Positions 1 to 10,808 are shown, counted from the stretch's first letter. The stretch is 64,000 nt of DNA from Paenibacillus amylolyticus (GCF_029689945.1 NZ_CP121451.1:806001-870000); one strand, 5' to 3'. Translations and numbers: made by a program. Notes: a model not told the origin generated them from the sequence alone.

Positions 1-648
1 CGCTGCATCCGTCCAGCGGTCCGGATCATTGTACATCTCATCCATCACCTGATGAATGGCTTGAACAAGGGCCATCCGCTTGGGCTCCTTCTCGTTATAT
101 GCCCGGAGTGACTCGGCGAGTACCGTCACACTGTACATCAAGCTCTGCAATGGCTGATTGATATGAACCAATGCTGTGCGAATGCCCTGAATAGGCGGCT
201 GAATCACAGCTTGTCGATTGAGTGGATCTTGTGGCTCCGGGATCGGATCGTAGAGTTCAATCTCCAACTGCGGTGTATTGCCTACTCGACTTCTCGGAAG
301 AGGTACGAATCCGTGATTCCGATCCAGTCCGTGATAAGGTAAGCCATTCACCTTCAGCAGCCCTTCTCCTCCAGCCTCAAAGATCAATCCAACAGCCTGA
401 TCCTGCCAACTGTCCGGAATCTCCACACGTTTACTCAGAAAATACGTCGTTCCGTGTACGCTGTTCAGCGGATTCAAGCTCTGCATAGCCTGGTCTGGGC
501 GCTCATCTTTAGGTTCATATCCCTGCTCATACTCGTATTCCCCTGGCCGAATGTACCTGGCCTTCTGCATATGCCATTCTGGGAACTCAATCGTATCCAG
601 CCATTGCCGCTGCTTCAAATCTTCGATGAATCGCTGAATTCGAATCAT
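1..648 (-). CDS. Alpha-mannosidase-like protein, GH38 (N-terminal part, runs off the window)
   Basis: The frame is open from the ATG at 648 to base 1, giving 216 residues. The visible part resembles the non-catalytic N-terminal region of bacterial GH38 alpha-mannosidases: a jelly-roll-like stretch with GLIFEAGGEG and VNGLPYHGLDRNH near residues 85-110, then a helical stretch. The catalytic domain (HxHxDxAW motif) lies outside the window, so the family call rests on the N-terminus only. The start overlaps the stop of the upstream GH3 gene as ATGA, so translation is probably coupled. It is expected to trim mannose from imported oligosaccharides in the cytoplasm, since no signal peptide is seen. 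Confidence 0.62.
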   Translation of the reverse strand, partial: MIRIQRFIEDLKQRQWLDTIEFPEWHMQKARYIRPGEYEYEQGYEPKDERPDQAMQSLNPLNSVHGTTYFLSKRVEIPDSWQDQAVGLIFEAGGEGLLKVNGLPYHGLDRNHGFVPLPRSRVGNTPQLEIELYDPIPEPQDPLNRQAVIQPPIQGIRTALVHINQPLQSLMYSVTVLAESLRAYNEKEPKRMALVQAIHQVMDEMYNDPDRWTDAA

Positions 649-2956
649 ACCTCCACCCCCACCTTCTGGATATGCAGACTGCAAGCGATCCAGTCTGTGG
701 AATTGCGACCAACCATAAGCTTGAATTCGCCTGGTTCCACGACAGACTGAAGACGAGAGTCGACCAGTGCGAGATGTTCTTTTTGCACAGGGAACGTAAC
801 GGTCTGGGTCTCTCCTGGCTCCAGATGGATTTTGCGGAATCCTTTCAATGACATTTCAGCCCGCGTGACCGAAGCCGATACATCGGTGATATACAACTGT
901 ACAACCTCATTTCCGGCAACCGCTCCGGTATTCGTGACTTCAACCATCACCTGTGCTTCATCTTCCGGACCAATCACTTCGGGCACTACCCTAACATTCT
1001 CGTATTGGAATTCAGTGTAGCTCAGTCCATATCCGAACGGATACTGCGGCGCCAGATCCATCTCCAGATACCGCTTGCCGCGCGTGCGTTTGGCATGATA
1101 ATAGACCGGAAGTTGCCCGACATGCTTGGGAATGGAAACCGTAAGACGGCCAGATGGATTCACGTCGCCAAACAGAATATCTGCAATCGCGTTACCCCCT
1201 TCCTGTCCTGGGTACCATGCTTCCACAATGGCGTGAACATGCTCATCAATCCAAGGTTCAGCAATGGGACGGCCGTTAATATACACCACAATTACCGGTT
1301 TTCCCAGCTTATGTACCTCCTGCATCAGCTCCAATTGGACACCCATGAGATTCAGCGACGCCCGGTCAATACCTTCGCCACACTCCATATCATTCCATGG
1401 ATCATCCGTTACCACGGACGCTCCTGTCCGCAAGTCGATCGTGCCTTCACCAAAATCGCGGGCGCTGGAACCACCCATCACCATCACGATGACATCGGCC
1501 TGTTCCGCACAGGCGAGCGCTTGTGCAAAACCCTCTCTGGAATCGCCTTTAATCCGGCAACCAGGTGCGTACAACACCTGACCTGAATCCGCGCCAAGTT
1601 TGCGCGTAATGCCATCCAGCACCGTAACGATCTGTTCTCTCGGCTGTGGCGAGGTATAGTCCCCAAGCTGGTTATAGATATGGTTCGCGTTCGGGCCAAT
1701 GACAGCCAGCTTCGTGCCAGTTTTGGATAGTGGCAATGTATTCCCTTCATTTTTCAGTAAAACAATCCCTTCTTGCGCGACTTCCCTCGCCAACTGAATA
1801 TGATCCTCACATCCAATGACCTGCTCTGCAAAGTCAGGATTTACGAAAGGCTGTTCAAATAATCCGAGTCTGAATTTCATCTCCAACACCCGCCGCACAG
1901 CCAAGTCCAGATCCTTCTCTTCGATCAATCCCTGCTCCAACGCCTGAACGAGATGTTTGCGGTACATGTACCCGGACATCTCCATGTCTACTCCTGCCTG
2001 AAGGGACTGCGCAACGGCCTGCTCCCCGTTCTCGGCGGTGTTATGTCCATGGACCAGCATCTGAATGGCACCAAAATCAGTAATGACCAACCCATCAAAC
2101 CCCCACTGCTCGCGCAGAAGGTCATTCAGCAGATACGTACTGGACGTACAAGGCACGCCATCAATCTCGTTATACGCGGTCATCACGGAACAAGCCCCGG
2201 CTTCCACTGCCTTTTGGAACGGCAACAGATCGATTTCATGCAATTCACGTAATCCCATGTGCACAGGTGCTGCATTACGTCCACCCTCCGAGCTGCCATA
2301 AGCCGCAAAATGCTTGAGTGTCGCCACAATCGTCTGGTTGCAATCAAGGCGGTCACCCTGTAGTCCCTTCATGGCTTCTACTGCAAATTCACCGATCAGG
2401 TAGGGATCCTCGGCAAAACATTCCTCCGTCCGTCCCCATCTCGGGTCACGCACCACATCCAGCACCGGGGAATACGTTGCCGCTCCCCCTGGCTCCGGGT
2501 CTCTACAGCGATGGCTTCACACATCTTGCGGTATAACGCCATATTCCACGTGCTGCCCACCGTTAACGGTACGGGAAACACGGTCGCTCCAATGGCCATA
2601 TGTCCGTGGGAACACTCTTCCCCGAACAAAATGGGAATACCCAGCCGCGAATGCTCCATGGCATACTGTTGAATGACATTCGTGGCAACGGCTCCCTGCC
2701 GTGGAGTCAACCCCGTTTCCAGCGTTACTTCAGTCCATGGATCGGCCCGAAGCACACCATACAGAGAGCCGACACCGCCCTGTTCCATGTCCACTTTGAA
2801 CTCTTCCGTCACCTGTACTGTACCATCTGCTGCCTTCACATACGTCTTCCAGCCCATCGGCTGAATGAGTTGTCCAATCTTCTCTGCCGTTGTCATCCGT
2901 CCGATCAGATCCTGAACCCGCTCCTGGATGGGAAGCGAAGCATCTTTATAGTCCAT
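645..2956 (-). CDS. Beta-glucosidase/beta-xylosidase, GH3 (frameshifted)
   Basis: Family 3 glycoside hydrolase that removes terminal beta-linked sugars from oligosaccharides. The N-terminal TIM barrel (TTAEKIGQLIQPMG, DPRWGRTEECFAEDP, KHFAAYG), the nucleophile Asp in LVITDFGAI, the alpha/beta sandwich and a C-terminal fibronectin-III-like domain are all present. No signal peptide is seen, so it is probably cytoplasmic. The reading frame breaks at the C5 run at 2485-2489; one extra G on the coding strand restores ETRSQGGAATYSPVLDVV. The ATG at 2956 sits 9 bases after AAGGAG and is preferred over the upstream GTG at 2962. The downstream GH38 overlaps by ATGA. About 770 residues when repaired, normal for the family. 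Confidence 0.88.
2485..2489 (-). other. Frameshift site in GH3 gene (homopolymer, one G short)
   Basis: The coding strand has five G where six keep GH3 motifs on both sides in one frame. It is the first of about 20 such sites in the window. Confidence 0.85.
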
Positions 2957-3010
2957 ATGCACATTCTCCTTATGCGTTCGGAATTAGTTAGGCGCGTGTA
3001 CTTGCGAGCG

Positions 3011-5236
3011 TCACATGGCTTTCCGGTAGTCACTCGGTGCCATACCCACCACGTTCTTGAAAGCCCGGTTGAAGGAATTATAGTTCGTGTATCCCACTTC
3101 TTCACTGATCTCCTGAATGGCCTTATCCGTCTCTTGCATGAGCAATTTGGCTTTTTCGATGCGATGACTAATGAGCAGATCCACGAACTTCTCCCCAATC
3201 TCATCCTTGAAAAGCTTGCTCAGATACTTCGGATTAATATCGAATAGATCACTAAGGTAGTTCAGCGACAGATCGGGATTGTTGTAATGCTCTTCGATAT
3301 ATTTGCGAATCTCCAGAATATGTGATCGGTGTTTTCGGGAACAGTGCAGCGTCTGCATCTGCAGTGCCAGTTCCCGGAACCCTTCCCAGCATAGTTCACG
3401 CAGATCGTCTAACGTCTCCCAGCCCTCAAGCCTTGGGAGAAGCGGGGTAAATATCGCAGCCCACGAATCCTGATACTCCCGTGGAAGTTCGGCAAATTCC
3501 CGATTGTAATGTTGGAATAACAATTGGATCGTATTCATAATCTCCTGCCGGGACAGGACGGACTCACTGATTTGTTCAAACAGTCTTTCAAAATGCTTTT
3601 CCCACACATCGTCCGATAAACGCATCGCCTGCACCAGCAGTGAGATGGTCTTCAGGAACTCATACACATCATTGGTCGAATTCGGCACATCACCACACGG
3701 AATGATGCGATTCATCCCCAATACAGCCTTGTACTCCAGCGCGTGCACGGCTTCTTTCAATGAAGCTCTCAATCCCCGAATATCGACAGCAACCCGACCA
3801 ACACCGATGGTCACAGTAAAGTTCAGATACTGATCGATTCTGTCCAGATAACCAGCGAGCAAGCGATGCTCCGTCTCCTCGGCCTGTTCCATGTCCGGAA
3901 TCCAGAGGATGGCGTACAGACGCTGATCAGAGACCCACTCAGCCCATACTTCCGTACCTTCATGACGTGCACTCTCCTGCAGAATGCTGGATAACACGAA
4001 TTTCAGAAGGGATTGGTCCTGGTGATGATACTCCGTTACAAATGCATCATATCGATCCATTTCCACTACCATGACGGCCCAACGATGCTCCAGCTCAGGC
4101 AGTTTGAACTTCTTCATCTCCGTGGTCAGCTCCGTGCTTGTAAAGTCTCGTGTACCTTCCAGCAGCTCCTGAAAGAACATTTTTTTCTGCAAAATCAGAT
4201 TCTCTTCATGCTCCTCCTGGTACTGCCTCGTCTGATCAATCATGCGCTCAAGCGTCGTATGGATAAATCGAAACTCATTCTCCTTGCCATAGTTCAGCCC
4301 CGATTGCTTCTGCGAAGAGACCGTCTGAATTAATGTGACAATCTGCTGAATTGGCTTATAGTTTCTACGGGTCACATAGATCACCCACACCACCCCGATC
4401 AACACAACCACTACCGCAAAGGCAAACCAGATATTATAAAATTGCAGCGCCAATTTGACGATTTTGCCATTATTAAGACCTGTCTGCACTTTCCAACCGC
4501 TATAGCTCGACGTAAATTCGGAGAAGACTTCTCCCGACGTGTTTTTCGTGGAAGCCGAAGCTGTAACCCCTTCCGGCATGGTGCTGTCCCACAGATTGCC
4601 GCCAGAACGATTAAAGATGTTCACAAACGTAAATTCCGGGTCATACATCTGCATGATCGATTTCCTTAAGGTACTCAGGTCCACGTTTGTAACCACAAGC
4701 CCTTTGCCATTTCCTACACTTCGCACAATCGTAATGACCTGCTCCGTCGGTTGTGAAGGAAAAGCCCGGAACGCACGTGCTCCTGCCCACTTCTGTTCAT
4801 CCCTTGACCGGCTATCTGCAATAAAGTCTGCATCCGGAAACTCTTCAATCGGGACCGCCTTCCCGTTACTGAAGACGGTGCCATCTCCGTACCTGACAAG
4901 ATAAATTGAATCAATCAGCGGATACTCTATTTTCAATTCATCGACCACCTGGACCGCCTGAATGCCGGCATACACATCCTCGCTGCCAAATGCCGAGAAA
5001 TAATTCTTCAAGTTCGGGTTGGTCAAAATTTCACGCAGTACCTTGAAGTCGATGGAACGCAGGGAGTTATCCAGATATTGCGTGACCTGTGAGGCCAGGA
5101 ACTCATTAGCCTTGAGCGCTTCTCTACGGTTCTGTTCATTGAACACCTGGAAGAAAATAAAGAATAAAATGGTCGTCACAATAAAGAAAACAGGCAGATA
5201 TGATAACAGCAAACGTCTAAACCAATTGTTGTTCAT
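3011..5236 (-). CDS. Membrane-bound AraC-family sensor-regulator
   Basis: One-component regulator of 741 residues. A first membrane segment lies at about residues 9-29, an extracellular Cache-like sensor at about 30-265, a second membrane segment at about 270-293 (FAVVVVLIGVVWVIYV), then a cytoplasmic linker and a two-helix-turn-helix AraC domain in the last 100 residues (ISEEVGYTNYNSFNRAFKNV, APSDYRKAM). Such proteins in Paenibacillus-type genomes sense a sugar or sugar-binding protein outside and control the adjacent importer and glycosidases. It lies between the LplA-type binding protein and GH3, in the same direction, which fits control of this locus. The start has GGGGGATC 9 bases upstream. 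Confidence 0.85.
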   Translation of the reverse strand: MNNNWFRRLLLSYLPVFFIVTTILFFIFFQVFNEQNRREALKANEFLASQVTQYLDNSLRSIDFKVLREILTNPNLKNYFSAFGSEDVYAGIQAVQVVDELKIEYPLIDSIYLVRYGDGTVFSNGKAVPIEEFPDADFIADSRSRDEQKWAGARAFRAFPSQPTEQVITIVRSVGNGKGLVVTNVDLSTLRKSIMQMYDPEFTFVNIFNRSGGNLWDSTMPEGVTASASTKNTSGEVFSEFTSSYSGWKVQTGLNNGKIVKLALQFYNIWFAFAVVVVLIGVVWVIYVTRRNYKPIQQIVTLIQTVSSQKQSGLNYGKENEFRFIHTTLERMIDQTRQYQEEHEENLILQKKMFFQELLEGTRDFTSTELTTEMKKFKLPELEHRWAVMVVEMDRYDAFVTEYHHQDQSLLKFVLSSILQESARHEGTEVWAEWVSDQRLYAILWIPDMEQAEETEHRLLAGYLDRIDQYLNFTVTIGVGRVAVDIRGLRASLKEAVHALEYKAVLGMNRIIPCGDVPNSTNDVYEFLKTISLLVQAMRLSDDVWEKHFERLFEQISESVLSRQEIMNTIQLLFQHYNREFAELPREYQDSWAAIFTPLLPRLEGWETLDDLRELCWEGFRELALQMQTLHCSRKHRSHILEIRKYIEEHYNNPDLSLNYLSDLFDINPKYLSKLFKDEIGEKFVDLLISHRIEKAKLLMQETDKAIQEISEEVGYTNYNSFNRAFKNVVGMAPSDYRKAM

Positions 5237-5360
5237 CTCCGAGATCCCCCACCATTACTGTTCATGCTGAATGACGACATACATTAGAGCTGATCGCTAA
5301 TTTTCCATAAATATTCAGTACATTATATCGGATGACGTGGGGTTGTCATAGGAGAAGACC

Positions 5361-5392
5361 GTCCCGGTCACGGGTGACAGACGGGACAGCCT
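5361..5392 (-). terminator. Weak hairpin between binding-protein gene and AraC sensor gene
   Basis: An imperfect inverted repeat pairs GTCCCG with CGGGAC, with an inner GTCAC/GTGAC stem. There is no good U-run after it, so it may be an attenuator or mRNA-stabilising hairpin rather than a full terminator. Confidence 0.35.
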
Positions 5393-5413
5393 CTATATGG
5401 ATTCCTTCAGTAA

Positions 5414-7051
5414 TTATTGATTCTTCTCAATGGCACGCTGATAGATCTCAAGGTAATTACTCAGTCCGAGACCATCGAAGCCTTTGACATAGGAATCCCA
5501 TTCCTTATCAATGCTCTTGCTGCCAATAATGAACTGTGCCATATTTGTCTGCACATAATCCTTGATGGCGGTAGTCAGTTGTGCAGCTGATTCCGTATCC
5601 TCCGGACGAATAAATACGTTCGCAGGGTACACCTCTTTCGGTGCATAAGGTTCATACACATTGGTTGCTTGAGCCAGACGTGTGCCGTACCCCTCTGCTT
5701 CCAATGGATCCTGTCCTTCGGCAAACAGATTACGGAACGTGTTGGACAAGTCATGTGCTCCGATCTGTGACCAGCTCTCGTTCACCACAACGTTCGGATC
5801 ACGCTCAGGCAGGTTGTAGTAGCTGTATTTGGCCGGCTCGCCATTGATATTTTTCTCATCAGCATCTGCCTTCTTCCAGCCCTTGCCTTCGGTTGGACCA
5901 TACTCCGCGTATAGCGCTCCTTCTTCACTGAACATGTAATCGACAATTTTGATGGCCGCAATCTGCTGTGCTTCTGTCGCTTTGTTCGTGATGGCGAACT
6001 CAAACTCCCCTACGCTCTGTGTGGCGCCTGTCGTCTGCACGCCATCCGGTCCTTTCAATGGAGGGACAATCTCCCAGTGCTGGTGACGAGTGATGTCTTT
6101 GTCATACGTATTCACGAGATAACTGACCAGCGCCGTTGTAATGGAGCCGACCACTTCATCGCCTTCCTTGTTCCCCAGTTGTCCGATAGCCTGGTCGTTC
6201 TGTGTAAAGGAAGCCGGATCAATCAGGCCATCTGCATACAGCTTGTTCATGTATTCGAGCCCTTTCTTCCAGCCTTCCTGATTGGCGGCAAAACTCACCT
6301 TGCCATCGTTCACGATCAGATACTTGTCGTTATCATTGTAGATAAAACTATTCATCAGGTAGGCATCAATGTTGCCATTCCATACATACTTGTTCGGTGC
6401 GCCCGTGAGTGGAATCTCGTCGGCTTTCCCGTTACCATTCGGATCTTGTGTCTTAAACGCCTTCAGAACGGTATACAGTTCCTCTGTTGTGGTTGGCATT
6501 TTCAGACCCAGATTATCGAGCCACTCCGTGTTGATCCAGTATTTCTGAGCGTACGTACAGTGGTAACACTCATTGAAGATTGGCAAAGCATAGATGTTGC
6601 CATCCGGTGCCGTGATGGCTTCTTTGAAGTATGGCTTCTCCTCCATAATCTTGGTCAGGTTCGGACCATACTCCTGAATCAGATCCTGTAGCGGAAGGAA
6701 CACGCCCTGTTTTCCATAGGTTTGAAGGTCTGAGGTAGTGAACTTGCCGTGAAGAAACACTTCGGGATAATCACCACTAGCCAGCAGTAATTGTCTGCGA
6801 TCCTGCAAGGCGTCCGTTGGGGCCAGATCCCATTTCAGGGTAACGTCGAACTTGTTTTCGATAAATTGGGTGAATTCATTCTCTTCCATTGACGCTTTGC
6901 CTTGCGGAGCAAAGAAGGTCATGGTTACAGGACCGCCGCTCTCCCCGCTACCGTCGCTACTGCCACCCGACTCCTCGGATGAACTGCATGCGGACAACAA
7001 AGCCATCGAAGCAAAGACCAGAAACAACATCGAAATCCAAGATTTTCTCAA
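5414..7051 (-). CDS. Oligosaccharide ABC transporter substrate-binding lipoprotein (LplA type)
   Basis: 545 residues with a lipoprotein signal peptide: positively charged N-terminus, hydrophobic core and lipobox LLSAC at about residues 18-22, so it is anchored outside the membrane. The mature part resembles LplA/YtcQ-type family 1 extracellular solute-binding proteins (FAPQGKASMEENEF, IYALPIFNECYHC, TTEELYTVLKAF). It delivers an oligosaccharide to the two permeases encoded upstream; no ATPase gene is present, which is usual because these importers share an MsmX-type ATPase. The start is TTG, chosen because AAAGGAGGAG ends 5-8 bases upstream. Confidence 0.88.
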   Translation of the reverse strand: MRKSWISMLFLVFASMALLSACSSSEESGGSSDGSGESGGPVTMTFFAPQGKASMEENEFTQFIENKFDVTLKWDLAPTDALQDRRQLLLASGDYPEVFLHGKFTTSDLQTYGKQGVFLPLQDLIQEYGPNLTKIMEEKPYFKEAITAPDGNIYALPIFNECYHCTYAQKYWINTEWLDNLGLKMPTTTEELYTVLKAFKTQDPNGNGKADEIPLTGAPNKYVWNGNIDAYLMNSFIYNDNDKYLIVNDGKVSFAANQEGWKKGLEYMNKLYADGLIDPASFTQNDQAIGQLGNKEGDEVVGSITTALVSYLVNTYDKDITRHQHWEIVPPLKGPDGVQTTGATQSVGEFEFAITNKATEAQQIAAIKIVDYMFSEEGALYAEYGPTEGKGWKKADADEKNINGEPAKYSYYNLPERDPNVVVNESWSQIGAHDLSNTFRNLFAEGQDPLEAEGYGTRLAQATNVYEPYAPKEVYPANVFIRPEDTESAAQLTTAIKDYVQTNMAQFIIGSKSIDKEWDSYVKGFDGLGLSNYLEIYQRAIEKNQ

Positions 7052-7166
7052 TCTGACTCCTCCTTTTTGTTCATAACGGCAAATTATTGAGCTCTAGTGC
7101 ACGTATATCGAATCGATCCCGGAAGCCGGCGTGTTCCTTCCACCTCCTCTCAAGAGGCAACCGGGC

Positions 7167-7184
7167 TTAATCCACGTGGATTAA
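7167..7184. repeat. Perfect 18-bp palindrome overlapping the stop of the LplC-type permease
   Basis: TTAATCCACGTGGATTAA is fully self-complementary and includes the permease stop codon. It lies between the permease and binding-protein genes, so an intercistronic mRNA hairpin or a protein-binding site are both possible. Confidence 0.5.
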
Positions 7185-8088
7185 CCTTTCAGGGAACCAA
7201 CCATGACCCCTTTAACAAAATGCTTCTGTACAAATGGATACATGATCAGAATTGGAATACTCGCGACAACGATCAGTGCATATTTCAACACCTGCTCGAA
7301 CCCTTGATCTCGCATCTGTTGGCTGGTATTGGCAAGCATCGCCGGATCAGCCGCGTTCAGGATGAGCAGATTGCGAAGCACGTATTGCAGAGGAAACAAT
7401 TTCTCGGAACGCAGGTAGATCAGTGCATCAAAATACGCATTCCAGTGACCTACGGCATACATGAGTGTCATGACCGCCAGAATCGGCTTCGATAAAGGAA
7501 GAACCACGCTGATCAGATACCGGATATCCCGGCAACCATCCATTTCTGCGGCCTCGCCAAGCTCTTCCGGGATGGAAGACTGGAAGAAGGTTCTCGCTAC
7601 AATGACTTGGAACACCGCGAGCGCCCCAGGCAACCACATCGCCCAACGTGTATCCAGCAGGTGCAGGTCCTTCATCAGAAGATAGGTGGGGATCAGACCG
7701 CCATCAAAGAACATGGTGATCATCATGAAAATGATAATGGCTCCCGTCCATAGAACGATTTGCGTGACAAGGGATACGCCAGCATGACGGTCAACATGAC
7801 GTTAATGAACGTACCCACCACGGTGTAGATGATCGTGTTATAGAAACCGAGCATCAACTGTTGGCTTTTGAAAATGGAGATGTACGCCTTGATGTTAAAG
7901 TCGACCGGGAACAGCCACACCTGACCGGATGTCACAGCCCGTGAAGAGCTGAACGAAGAACTGATGATATACAAGAGCGGGTAAAACACCGTTAGCAGTA
8001 TGGCGAACAGAAAGATATAGTTGAATGTCATGAAAATGCGGTCACCGAGCGGGTCCTTGATCCGGTTACGATTAATCAGGTTGAACAT
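7181..8088 (-). CDS. Carbohydrate ABC transporter permease (LplC/YtcP type, frameshifted)
   Basis: Inner-membrane subunit with about six membrane segments. The EAA loop that docks the ATPase is visible (EAAEMDGC near the middle of the second ORF fragment). The family C-terminus FVKGVMVGSLKG is intact. The frame breaks at the CCC at 7743-7745; an extra G on the coding strand joins SRKSFYGRG to AIIIFMMITMFF, which is the expected LplC sequence. The start has GGAGGAGC upstream. The gene follows the other permease by 15 bp and precedes the binding-protein gene, so it is a permease-permease-binding protein operon. Confidence 0.87.
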
Positions 8089-8103
8089 GGATGAGCTCCT
8101 CCT

Positions 8104-9081
8104 TTACCACAAGCTGTTCTGGGATACTTTGCGGGATATGCCGTTGACGATAACCAGCAGGATCAGGTTGATGATGGAGTTAAAGAATCCTACTGCCGAG
8201 GAGAAGCTGAAATTCGCCCCGATCAGACCCACCTTGTACACATACGTGGAGATGACCTCCGAAGCGCTTGTGTTGAGCGGATTCTGCATCAGGTATATTT
8301 TCTCGAAGCCCACGCCCATAATACTGCCCAGACTCAGAATCAGCATGATGACGGTGACTGGAACGAGGGATGGCAGGTCGATATGCCAGATTTTTCGAAG
8401 TCTTGATGCACCGTCCATCTTCGCTGCTTCATAGAGCGATGGATCAACACCAGCAAGAGCGGCAATATATATAATCGATGAATACCCCATGCCCTGCCAG
8501 ACACCTGACCAGACATATATCGATTTGAAGTATTCAGGAATCCCCATGAAGTTGGTCATCGGAAAGCCGAGCAGTGTGAACAGCTTGTCTACCACGCCCA
8601 CATGAGGGGAGAGCATCAGAATGATAATGGATACCATGACAACGGTGGAGATAAAATGCGGAGCGTACGTGACCATCTGAACGGTCTTTTTGAAGTAACC
8701 CGTTCGAATCTCATTCAACGCCAGAGCCAGCAGGATCGGAATGGGGAAACCGGCAATTAAGGAATAGAAGCTGATGCCTATCGTGTTTTTGATTAACAGC
8801 CAGAAGTTTGGAGATTGGAAGAAGGCTTCAAAGTGTTTGAATCCGACCCACGGGCTTCCCCAGATTCCTTTGACTACACTGAAGTCCTTGAAGGCGATCT
8901 GGACACCCACCATAGGGATGTACTTGAAGATCAACAGATACAACACCGGGGGTAGCACGAGCAGGTAGAGCTCCCAGTGCTTCTTGAGGCTTCTGATGAA
9001 TGGATGCTGCCGCTTGGGCTCCACATGTTTCCTCTGTTGGAGTTCCAACTTGGCGGGTATGCTTTCCGTTGCTCGACTCAT
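8104..9081 (-). CDS. Carbohydrate ABC transporter permease (LplB/YteP type)
   Basis: Intact permease of about 325 residues with six predicted membrane segments, beginning WELYLLVLPPVLYLLIF, and the EAA motif YEAAKMDGASRLRKIW near residue 225. It belongs to the LplB/YteP branch that imports oligosaccharides such as oligogalacturonides or complex plant or host sugars; the actual substrate is not readable from the sequence. The ATG at 9081, 8 bases after AAGGAG, is preferred to the GTG at 9090. It is the first gene of the importer operon; a cre-like site lies about 120 bp upstream. Confidence 0.9.
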   Translation of the reverse strand: MSRATESIPAKLELQQRKHVEPKRQHPFIRSLKKHWELYLLVLPPVLYLLIFKYIPMVGVQIAFKDFSVVKGIWGSPWVGFKHFEAFFQSPNFWLLIKNTIGISFYSLIAGFPIPILLALALNEIRTGYFKKTVQMVTYAPHFISTVVMVSIIILMLSPHVGVVDKLFTLLGFPMTNFMGIPEYFKSIYVWSGVWQGMGYSSIIYIAALAGVDPSLYEAAKMDGASRLRKIWHIDLPSLVPVTVIMLILSLGSIMGVGFEKIYLMQNPLNTSASEVISTYVYKVGLIGANFSFSSAVGFFNSIINLILLVIVNGISRKVSQNSLW

Positions 9082-9197
9082 TTGCGTCACTCCTTCTACA
9101 CCTCAAGTGTAATAATACATTACATTTGCATCCCTTAAACATCCTTTTTTCAGTTCTCTTTTCCTTCTTAAAGATAAACCATGTAAACATTCATATC

Positions 9198-9211
9198 AGG
9201 TAGCGCTTTCT
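9198..9211 (-). promoter_or_regulatory. Candidate cre site upstream of the importer operon
   Basis: On the coding strand AGAAAGCGCTACCT matches the CcpA consensus TGNAANCGNNWNCW at all but the first base. Position upstream of the LplB-type permease suggests carbon catabolite control. Binding is inferred. Confidence 0.5.
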
Positions 9212-9349
9212 TGATTTGATAGTACATCGCACGGTAAACTTTTATCAATTTGCAATTTTCTCCGACTTCTCTTTATTCCATAAATCCTTATATGACAAGG
9301 GATTGAGAGCTGTTTCTAGCGGGATTTATGTTTATTATGTATGAATATA

Positions 9350-9384
9350 AAAATTCCGGAGGTGGTTATACCTCCCCCGGAATT
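9350..9384 (-). terminator. Rho-independent terminator after the GH29 gene
   Basis: The arms pair AATTCCGG with CCGGAATT through an inner GGAGGT/ACCTCC-like stem, followed by a T-run in the minus direction (ATTTTTAT). It separates the GH29 gene from the importer operon. Confidence 0.8.
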
Positions 9385-9395
9385 GACATGGATTT

Positions 9396-10808
9396 CTATG
9401 CGCTTGTGATCAATTTGAATGTATGTGTGATGGGTGCTGCACTGTTTGCAATCAATTGTGGCAGTTCCACGAGAAGTCCGTCTTCCGTATGCTGATACGA
9501 AAGTACGTCATCGCTACCAACGAGTTCGATCCGCTCTACCTTTTCCAGATAAGGAATGATTACCTGTGGTTGTACGATCTCATTCTCGTTTCGATATAAA
9601 CGGAAGGCATATACGGTGTTGATCTCTTCCTTCTGCGTAAAAGCCCAGTCCTTCGTAAAATATGGCGCACAGATGCGGGTTCCATATACACCTTCTCCGT
9701 GAGTGCCCAACCATTCTCCGAGTCCCTTGATGCCTCGAATGGCCCCTTTGGGCAGGCGCCCATCCGGTTGCGGCCCTACATTCAGCGCCAGGTTACCGCC
9801 CTTGGACACGACTTCGAGTAGGATATGTGCGAGCTGTCTTCCCGTTTTATACTGATCATCGAATCCGAAGGCAAAGGAGTTCCCCACCGTAATACAGCTC
9901 TCCCATGGAATGTTCATCGGATGTTCCGGGATGGTCTGCTCAGGGGTAACGATATTCTCATACGGCCCACCGACGGTGCGATCTGCGGACAGGAGCCACG
10001 GTTGTGTGGTCTGACGCGCCCGTTCCACAACTTCTCCGAGCCTGATATCCTGACCATGGCGGCCTTCGCGTACCCAGCCTGCATCCAGCCACAGACACTC
10101 GATCCGCCCGTAATTCGTCAGCAACTCCATGATCTGCTCATGTGTGAACTCCACGAATTTCTCCCATAGCCACGGATACTTATGGGGATCATACGAGGGA
10201 CCGCGCCACATATGACGTCCACGCTCCATGCCCGGTGCCCAGTAATACGGGGTATGCCAGTCCGCTTTGGAGAAGTACGCTGAAATGCCAAGTCCTTTGG
10301 CTCGAAAAGCGTCAAATAATGATCGACAGATGTCCGCATACTTATGGGTATGAAAGGGGGTATCCTTGCCCGTAATCCGGTAATCCGTCGTCTTGGTATC
10401 CCACATGCAGAAGCCGTCATGGTGTTTGGTGGTGAACAGGAAATATTTGAACCCGTTATCTGCCGCCATCTGTGCCCATTCCTCGGGCTGGAAGCGAATC
10501 GGATTGAAGGTTTTGTTCAGATCGAAATATTCTCGCTTGAAGTCTTCCATGTCATCCGTCCAGTCAATGTCATCGCGTGACCAATCACCGTCATCGTCGC
10601 TCAGCGCCCAGGACTCCACGAGGCCAAGCTGGGAATACGGCCCCCAGTGCATCATCAGCCCCAGCTTCTGGTCCTTGAACCACTCCAACCGCTCATTCAG
10701 CAGCGGATTCTCTGGTTTGATCCATTCGTCCTCTTTGCTAAAATTGTGCACACCAGCTTCGACGATCTGCTCTTCCTGCTCCAGTACGGTTTCTTTGGTT
10801 TCGCTCAT
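9396..10808 (-). CDS. Alpha-L-fucosidase, GH29
   Basis: 470 residues, no signal peptide. The GH29 TIM barrel is clear: LGLMMHWGPYS near residue 50, KHHDGFCMWDTKTTDY near 128-143, and the nucleophile Asp in CLWLDAGW at about residue 242. The C-terminal part forms the family's small beta-sandwich. It removes terminal alpha-L-fucose from glycans, most likely in the cytoplasm after import. The start at 10808 follows AAAGGAGATG. A terminator follows at 9350-9384. A second, diverged GH29 lies at 15582-17063, so the locus seems able to process more than one fucose linkage. Confidence 0.9.
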   Translation of the reverse strand: MSETKETVLEQEEQIVEAGVHNFSKEDEWIKPENPLLNERLEWFKDQKLGLMMHWGPYSQLGLVESWALSDDDGDWSRDDIDWTDDMEDFKREYFDLNKTFNPIRFQPEEWAQMAADNGFKYFLFTTKHHDGFCMWDTKTTDYRITGKDTPFHTHKYADICRSLFDAFRAKGLGISAYFSKADWHTPYYWAPGMERGRHMWRGPSYDPHKYPWLWEKFVEFTHEQIMELLTNYGRIECLWLDAGWVREGRHGQDIRLGEVVERARQTTQPWLLSADRTVGGPYENIVTPEQTIPEHPMNIPWESCITVGNSFAFGFDDQYKTGRQLAHILLEVVSKGGNLALNVGPQPDGRLPKGAIRGIKGLGEWLGTHGEGVYGTRICAPYFTKDWAFTQKEEINTVYAFRLYRNENEIVQPQVIIPYLEKVERIELVGSDDVLSYQHTEDGLLVELPQLIANSAAPITHTFKLITSA